Source of the DNA: Alcanivorax quisquiliarum
GTDB taxonomy: Bacteria; Pseudomonadota; Gammaproteobacteria; Pseudomonadales; Alcanivoracaceae
Length of the DNA: 64,000 nucleotides
Direction of reading: 5' to 3'
Assembly: GCF_023051175.1 (NCBI RefSeq)
Contig: NZ_JALKII010000007.1
Coordinates: 1-64,000, forward strand
In this document: one piece after another, positions 59,577-64,000 of the stretch
Layout: the number at the start of each line of letters is the position of its first letter
Position numbering within the stretch: position 1 is the stretch's first letter
The notes under the pieces: generated by a model
What the model saw: only the letters and a program-made list of their open reading frames with translations
What the model was told of the DNA's origin: nothing
The model's database searches: none
Translations under genes and position numbers: made by a program

Positions 59577-60209
59577 ATGTCTTCGGCTTCTGTCAGCACG
59601 CTGCGCGATCCGTTGCTGCGGCGTCATCTGCTGGTGTTCTCACTGCTGCTGGTGGTGCTGGGGCTGGCGCATGGCTGGGTGAATCCGCTGCTCGAATATC
59701 AGCGCATCGCCATTGTCGATGGTCAGCTGTGGCGGCTGTATAGCGCCCACTTTGTGCATCTGAACCACTGGCATTTGCTGATGAATCTTGGCGGTTTTCT
59801 GCTGTGTGCCTGGTTCTTTCCCGATATTTACAGCCGCCGCCTGCTGTGGCTGTGGCTGCTGGTATCGCCGTTGGTGGTGAGCCTGCTGATGCTGTACGTG
59901 GATCAGGCCAACGGGCCTTATGTCGGGCTATCCGGGATTTTGCACGGCTGGCTGGTGCTGGCGTTGCTGCTGGGTTTTCGCACCCATCCCTGGCTGCATG
60001 GGCTGGTGCTGGCGCTGGTAGCGGGCCGGCTGATCGGGGAGCAATTGCCGGGTTACGATGCGGAATACCTGCGTTACTGGATTGATGGCCGGGTTTACGT
60101 CAATGCCCACTTGTATGGCGCGCTCACAGGGGTATTGCTGGCCGCAGGGGTAGCGCTGGTGCACCGGCGGCGCCGGTCATTCATGGAAAATAGCGCGGCC
60201 AGGCTCTAG
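59577..60209 (+). CDS. rrtA: Rhombosortase (GlyGly-CTERM processing protease)
   Basis: 210 residues with about six membrane segments. The rhomboid-like catalytic pair is Ser119 in GLSGILHG and His178 in AHLYGALTG; the family also shows HLNHWHLLMNLGG. This wording is that of rhombosortase, a rhomboid branch that cleaves proteins with a C-terminal GlyGly-CTERM tail and attaches them to lipids. None of the proteins encoded here carries such a tail, so its clients lie elsewhere in the genome. Confidence 0.85.
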   Translation: MSSASVSTLRDPLLRRHLLVFSLLLVVLGLAHGWVNPLLEYQRIAIVDGQLWRLYSAHFVHLNHWHLLMNLGGFLLCAWFFPDIYSRRLLWLWLLVSPLVVSLLMLYVDQANGPYVGLSGILHGWLVLALLLGFRTHPWLHGLVLALVAGRLIGEQLPGYDAEYLRYWIDGRVYVNAHLYGALTGVLLAAGVALVHRRRRSFMENSAARL

Positions 60210-60240
60210 ACTGCCTGTCCCATCTGCTCTGAAGAATGTA

Positions 60241-60984
60241 ATGGACGAATTGCACCGACAGGCTTATCTGCGTGCCATGGGCTTTACCCCGTGGGTGGCC
60301 GGTGCTGCGTTGCCGGGCGCTGCGCCGTCGCCCAGGCTGGCCGCCCCGGCGCCGCCGGAGCCCGCCGAGATGGCTGCAAGCGCCATGAGGGCCATGAGCG
60401 CAGCAGCGTCGCCCGAAAATGCGCCGGTTGCGGCTCGGGCCGCAGCCGATGCCGGGCGGCCGCCCTTGCCGTCGCTTGAGAAGGCACTTGAGGGCGGGCA
60501 GGCACCTGCGCCCCCGGCTCCGCGCCCGCCCACAGCCGCGGTGGCCCAGGGCCCGCGCTTCACCTTGCAGGCGTTTGCAACGCCGAATGTATGGGTGGTG
60601 CTGGAACAGGAGCAGGCCGATGCGCCAGGTTTCGGGCGGGAGGCGCAGCAACTGGCCGCCAACCTGCTGCGTGTCTGGCGTGTGGAACCGGGCCAGCCGC
60701 GCCGTTTTCTGTGCCCGCCGGATGGCCGGCCGATGGCGGCAGATCAGGCTGCATTGGCGCTCGGCGCGTTTCTCGGCGGGCTGGGCCGCAGCGGCACGCC
60801 GCGCATTTTATTGTGCGCCAGTGAGGCCACAGCGGCGCTGATCTTGCCGGCGCGCTTTCGTGCCGTGCCGCAGGGCCACAGCCTGTGGCTGGCGGTCAGC
60901 TCATTGGCGGAAATGCTGGCCGAGCCAGTCGAGCACAAGCGCCGTACCTGGCGCGCGATGGTAGAGGCCGGTTTTCATGCTTGA
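60241..60984 (+). CDS. Hypothetical protein, HolD (DNA pol III psi)-like
   Basis: 247 residues: an N-terminal helix with a conserved look (QAYLRAMGFTPWV), a long Ala/Pro-rich linker (about residues 22-105), and a C-terminal alpha/beta domain (TPRILLCASEATAALILPARF, LWLAVSSLAEMLAEPVEHKRRTWRAM). The short N-terminal motif, the C-terminal end of the 'last Pro/His-Lys-Arg-x-x-x-Trp' kind and the position directly before rimI match the psi subunit (holD-rimI pair) of enterics. Psi links the clamp loader chi to the complex. The similarity is weak, so hypothetical is the safe label. Confidence 0.45.
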   Translation: MDELHRQAYLRAMGFTPWVAGAALPGAAPSPRLAAPAPPEPAEMAASAMRAMSAAASPENAPVAARAAADAGRPPLPSLEKALEGGQAPAPPAPRPPTAAVAQGPRFTLQAFATPNVWVVLEQEQADAPGFGREAQQLAANLLRVWRVEPGQPRRFLCPPDGRPMAADQAALALGAFLGGLGRSGTPRILLCASEATAALILPARFRAVPQGHSLWLAVSSLAEMLAEPVEHKRRTWRAMVEAGFHA

Positions 60985-60992
60985 GACGTGCC

Positions 60993-61457
60993 ATGCCTGA
61001 GATGCCGGCCCCTTGGCAGTTGCGGCCGATGCAGGAGGCGGATCTTGCTGCGGTGGCCACGCTGGAGGCGCAAAGCCAGTTCACCCCCTGGAGCGAGCAG
61101 GTGTTTCGCGACTGTCTGAGCGAGGGCTATCTGTGCCGGGTGGTCACGGACGTGGCCGGAGCAGTGGTGGCGTTTGTCATCATCTATTGCGTGCTGGATG
61201 AAGCTCACGTGCTGAATATTGCCGTGGCGCCTGGCTATCAGCGGCGAGGCATTGCTGCCGCGTTGCTGCGCGAGATGATGGATGTGCTGCGGCCGGATAC
61301 GCGCTGCCTGTTTCTGGAGGTGCGCGAGAGCAATCAAGCGGCGCGTGCGCTTTATCAGCGGCTGGGGTTTGTCGGTACCGGTATGCGGCGCAATTATTAC
61401 CGCACCGCCGACGGCCATGAAGATGCCGTGTTGATGCGCTGCGAGTTGCCGGCCTGA
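60993..61457 (+). CDS. rimI: Ribosomal protein S18 alanine N-acetyltransferase RimI
   Basis: 154 residues from ATG 60993. GNAT-fold acetyltransferase: QSQFTPWSEQVFRDCL near the N-terminus, CoA-binding VAPGYQRRGIAAALL, and SNQAARALYQRLGFVGTGMRRNYY. Acetylates the N-terminal Ala of S18 (and related targets). Starts eight bases after the preceding gene, so they share an operon. Confidence 0.92.
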   Translation: MPEMPAPWQLRPMQEADLAAVATLEAQSQFTPWSEQVFRDCLSEGYLCRVVTDVAGAVVAFVIIYCVLDEAHVLNIAVAPGYQRRGIAAALLREMMDVLRPDTRCLFLEVRESNQAARALYQRLGFVGTGMRRNYYRTADGHEDAVLMRCELPA

Positions 61458-61565
61458 AGGGGGCGTGGTGATTCGTCAGCGCAAGTTCGTTCTGCTACGT
61501 TGGGCAAGGCAGAAGTCTGTCGGCAATGTGTATGGAAAGGAAGGCATCGCTGGGGATCGGCAGCA

Positions 61566-62372
61566 ATGAAAAAACAAATCCTTGCCAGTGATAAAACCCG
61601 TCAGGTGACGCTGCTTCTGGTAGACGACTCGCCCGATCTATTGGCGGTGCTGGTGGATTTTCTGCGGCCTGTCGGCTGGCGGCTGGTGCTGGCAAGCGAC
61701 GGCCAGGAGGGCTACCAGAAAGCCACCGTGCTACAGCCCGATCTGATTCTTCTAGATGTATGGATGCCTCGCACCGACGGCTTTGCGGCGTTGCGGCTGT
61801 TGAAAGCCGACCCGCGCACCCGCGATATCCCGGTGATTTTTTTATCCGGCGCCCAGGCAGTGGAAGAGCGGCTGACCGGGCTGCGGCTGGGCGCGGTGGA
61901 TTATGTCAGCAAGCCGTTCTCACCCGAAGAGGTGCTGGTGCGCATCAATATTCATCTGGACCTGCATCGCCGCCGTGCCGCCGACGCCAGCGCCATTGAT
62001 GCAGAAAAGCCGCTGGCCCCCGGCCGCATCAGCACCACCGTGTGCGCGGCCATGAATGTGCTGCGGCAGGATCTTGGCCAGGCACCGTCGCTGACGGAGC
62101 TTGCGCACCAGGTGGGCACCAACGAGCGGCGGCTCAATGAGCTGTTCCGCAAGGAAACCGGGGCCACGGTATTTGCCTGGCTGCGCGAGCAACGTTTTCT
62201 GCTGGCCTGCGAACTGCTCGCCGAGACAGCGCTTGAGATCCAGCAGATCAGCGATCAGGTGGGTTACGGCAATGCCGCCAACTTCACCACCATGTTCAAG
62301 GAGCGCTTCGGTGTCACGCCGGGCGCTTACCGACGCTCGCGTCAGGTATACCATGATGGCGATGCCGATTGA
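61566..62372 (+). CDS. Response regulator with AraC-type output domain
   Basis: 268 residues from ATG 61566. Receiver domain with Asp20-Asp21 and phosphoacceptor Asp64 (ILLDVWMPRTDG) and Lys in VSKPFSP. C-terminal AraC domain with two helix-turn-helix motifs; the second is IQQISDQVGYGNAANFTTMFKERFGVTPGAYRRSR. Such RR-AraC proteins often pair with 7TMR-DISM kinases, and the truncated kinase next door is of that type. Confidence 0.9.
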   Translation: MKKQILASDKTRQVTLLLVDDSPDLLAVLVDFLRPVGWRLVLASDGQEGYQKATVLQPDLILLDVWMPRTDGFAALRLLKADPRTRDIPVIFLSGAQAVEERLTGLRLGAVDYVSKPFSPEEVLVRINIHLDLHRRRAADASAIDAEKPLAPGRISTTVCAAMNVLRQDLGQAPSLTELAHQVGTNERRLNELFRKETGATVFAWLREQRFLLACELLAETALEIQQISDQVGYGNAANFTTMFKERFGVTPGAYRRSRQVYHDGDAD

Positions 62373-62437
62373 GACGGCCATCAGCTGACTGTTTCCGGGA
62401 AATACCATTCTTGATTTCTGAAATCCGGGTAAATTGC

Positions 62438-62453
62438 TGTGATGTGAGTCACA
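62438..62453. promoter_or_regulatory. CRP/Vfr-type binding site
   Basis: TGTGA - TGTGAG - TCACA: both half sites match the CRP/Vfr consensus exactly, with the standard 6-bp spacer. It ends four bases before the TTG that could start the truncated kinase gene and 65 bases after the response-regulator stop. Binding is an inference from the consensus. Confidence 0.7.
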
Positions 62454-62457
62454 AAGT

Positions 62458-63396
62458 TTGCCTTACCTGGGGCTGGTGCCGCTGAGCCGTGCAACGCTGT
62501 TGCCGCAGGGGTTGGTGGTCAGCCATGTGGTGCTGATGTTGTCCGGGATGGCGGTGCGCATCAGCTCGGCGCGCCGCCTGGAGCGTAATGCCGAGCGTGA
62601 GCGATTGCGGGTGGCGGCAGAAATGCACACGTTGCTGGAGCATCAGGTGGCCGAGCGCACCACCGCCTTGCGCACTGAGTTGCAGGCGCGCCGTCAGGCC
62701 GAGCGCAAGCTCAATGACATGCTCAGCGAACAGCGTTCATTTCTCGCCATGGTGTCCCATGAATTCCGCACGCCGCTGGCGGTGATGGGTATGGTAGCGC
62801 ACAACATCGGTGCCCGGCATGAGGATAACGCTGCCACCTGCGCAGATGTGGCCCGAGCAACCCGCGCCAACCAGCGCTTGCTGGGCCTGGTGGATGCGTG
62901 CCTGAACAGCGAATGGCTCGATAGCGCCGAGATGCGCTTGCGCCTGCAATGGCAGGATGTCTCGCGGCTGTTGCGTGAGTCCTGTGAGCAGCGGCGCCAT
63001 GCCAGCGGCCGGGAAATCACGCTGACGGCGCCCGTGCAACCCGTCATGTCGAAAGTGGATGCCGCGTTGATACAGGTGGTGTTCGACAACCTGATCGGCA
63101 ATGCGCTCAAGTATGCCCGGCCGGATTCGCCGGTATTGCTAAGTGTGCGGCGCCAGCCTGATGGGGCGGTGGAAATCGCCGTGGCGGATCAGGGCCCGGG
63201 GGTGCCGCCGGACGAGCAGGCGCAGGTGTTCGAGCGTTACTACCGCTCGCCCGGCGTACTCAGTCATAGCGGTATCGGCATCGGGCTGCATATCGTCAAG
63301 CGCATCGTCACGCTCCACGATGGTACTGTGTGGCTGGATGCCCGCTATCGTGAAGGCGCCCGTTTCGTGGTGCGTCTTCCGCCTTCGGCCTCGTGA
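62458..63396 (+). pseudogene. 7TMR-DISM-type sensor histidine kinase, 5'-truncated
   Basis: 312 residues from TTG 62458, the first possible start after an in-frame stop (62440-62442). The product begins with what looks like the last membrane helix of a 7TMR-DISM sensor (LLPQGLVVSHVVLMLSGMAVRI), then the usual coiled coil (AERTTALRTELQARRQAERKL), a H box with His101 (MVSHEFRTPLA), N box (VFDNLIGNALKYA), and ADQGPGVPP and [11 protein letters not shown] lids. The signal peptide, DISM domain and six helices are missing. No good ribosome binding site precedes the TTG. It may be a degraded gene, or a short kinase still made from an internal start. Confidence 0.75.
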
Positions 63397-63436
63397 TCCG
63401 GGCCGTTTCGCTACTGGTAACAGAGCGGTGACGGTG

Positions 63437-63463
63437 TTGTCACTTGTGCAGGCGGTCTATACT
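63437..63463 (+). promoter_or_regulatory. Possible prfC promoter
   Basis: TTGTCA (63437-63442), a 15-bp spacer, TATACT (63458-63463), 28 bases before the prfC ATG. The spacer is short, so this is only a fair match. Confidence 0.4.
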
Positions 63464-63490
63464 GCGCCTCGCACTATCTTGAGGCCCTGT

Positions 63491-64000
63491 ATGAATCCGC
63501 TCGACGAAATCCGTAAACGGCGCACTTTCGCCATCATCTCCCACCCGGATGCCGGGAAGACCACCATTACCGAAAAGCTGCTGCTGTACGGTAACCAGAT
63601 TCAGATGGCAGGCACCGTGAAAGGTAAGAAATCCGGCCGCCATGCCACCTCCGACTGGATGGAGATGGAGAAGGAGCGCGGTATCTCGGTGACCACTTCG
63701 GTGATGCAGTTTCCCTACCGGGAGGCGATGGTGAATCTGCTCGATACACCAGGCCACGCCGATTTCTCGGAAGATACCTACCGCACCCTGACCGCTGTGG
63801 ACGCGGCGCTGATGGTGATTGACGCCGCCAAGGGCGTGGAGGAGCGCACCATCAAGCTGATGGAAGTGTGCCGGCTGCGGGATACGCCGATTCTTACCTT
63901 TATCAACAAGCTGGATCGCGACGTGCGTGAGCCTATCGAAGTGCTCGACGAGATCGAAGACGTGCTCAAGATCGAATGCGCACCAGTGACCTGGCCGATC
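63491..64000 (+). CDS. prfC: Peptide chain release factor 3 (partial, 5' end)
   Basis: The first 170 codons of RF3, the GTPase that recycles RF1/RF2 after termination; the rest is past the window. G1 motif SHPDAGKTT, then [28 protein letters not shown] (switch I), [12 protein letters not shown] (G3) and NKLD (G4). The N-terminus [24 protein letters not shown] is that of RF3 and not of EF-G. Confidence 0.95.
   Translation, partial: MNPLDEIRKRRTFAIISHPDAGKTTITEKLLLYGNQIQMAGTVKGKKSGRHATSDWMEMEKERGISVTTSVMQFPYREAMVNLLDTPGHADFSEDTYRTLTAVDAALMVIDAAKGVEERTIKLMEVCRLRDTPILTFINKLDRDVREPIEVLDEIEDVLKIECAPVTWPI

Overview
The window comes from the chromosome of a GC-rich gammaproteobacterium. Several gene strings match the order seen in Pseudomonas and its relatives: nadC / DUF1631 gene / ampD-ampE; aspS-yebC-ruvCAB-ybgC-tolQRAB-pal-cpoB-queE-queC-tRNA(Lys)-nadA; and tamA-tamB. 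AidB-type and SDR genes, a rhombosortase and a RegB/RegA pair would fit a marine or hydrocarbon-associated lineage such as Alcanivoracaceae. That lineage is an inference; no rRNA is present to settle it.

Layout. 0.3-6.4 kb: a glycine-zipper lipoprotein, an orphan small gene, nadC, a large DUF1631 protein and ampDE (cell-wall recycling). 6.8-11.3 kb: aceE-aceF (pyruvate dehydrogenase) without lpd, closed by a strong terminator. 11.4-15.2 kb: minisatellites, a Spy/CpxP-like gene, a foldback repeat, an ISL3 transposase remnant and a BaeSR-like two-component system. 15.3-21.8 kb, all minus strand: DUF1232, corrinoid adenosyltransferase, a TonB receptor, panE, ampG, an alkyltransferase-like gene and an SDR. 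22.0-24.3 kb: groES-groEL under a perfect CIRCE operator. 24.5-26.9 kb: a TetR gene with a nested palindrome over its start, then an AidB-type dehydrogenase.

26.9-30.9 kb is the most accessory stretch: an orphan ParA ATPase divergent from a DUF4062 (TIR-like) protein, two copies of the foldback repeat, and an Rpn-type PD-(D/E)XK gene. 31-45.5 kb: proS, a PaaI-type thioesterase, tamB-tamA, regA-regB, a methyltransferase, a TPR-like periplasmic protein, a PA4642-type protein, an ABC1/UbiB kinase-like protein and an HU protein with a histone-H1-like tail. 45.9-59.1 kb: the conserved aspS-to-nadA block. 59.6-64 kb: rhombosortase, a HolD-like protein, rimI, an AraC-type response regulator, a hybrid of CRP-like site and 5'-truncated sensor kinase, and the start of prfC.

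Two themes run across the window. First, envelope maintenance: AmpD, AmpE and AmpG; TamAB; Tol-Pal; BaeSR/Spy; TonB receptor; rhombosortase. Second, an unusual density of short tandem repeats (units of 5, 8, 10, about 13, 16 and 17 bp) in the gaps between genes, one of which (12 bp units) sits in frame inside tamB.
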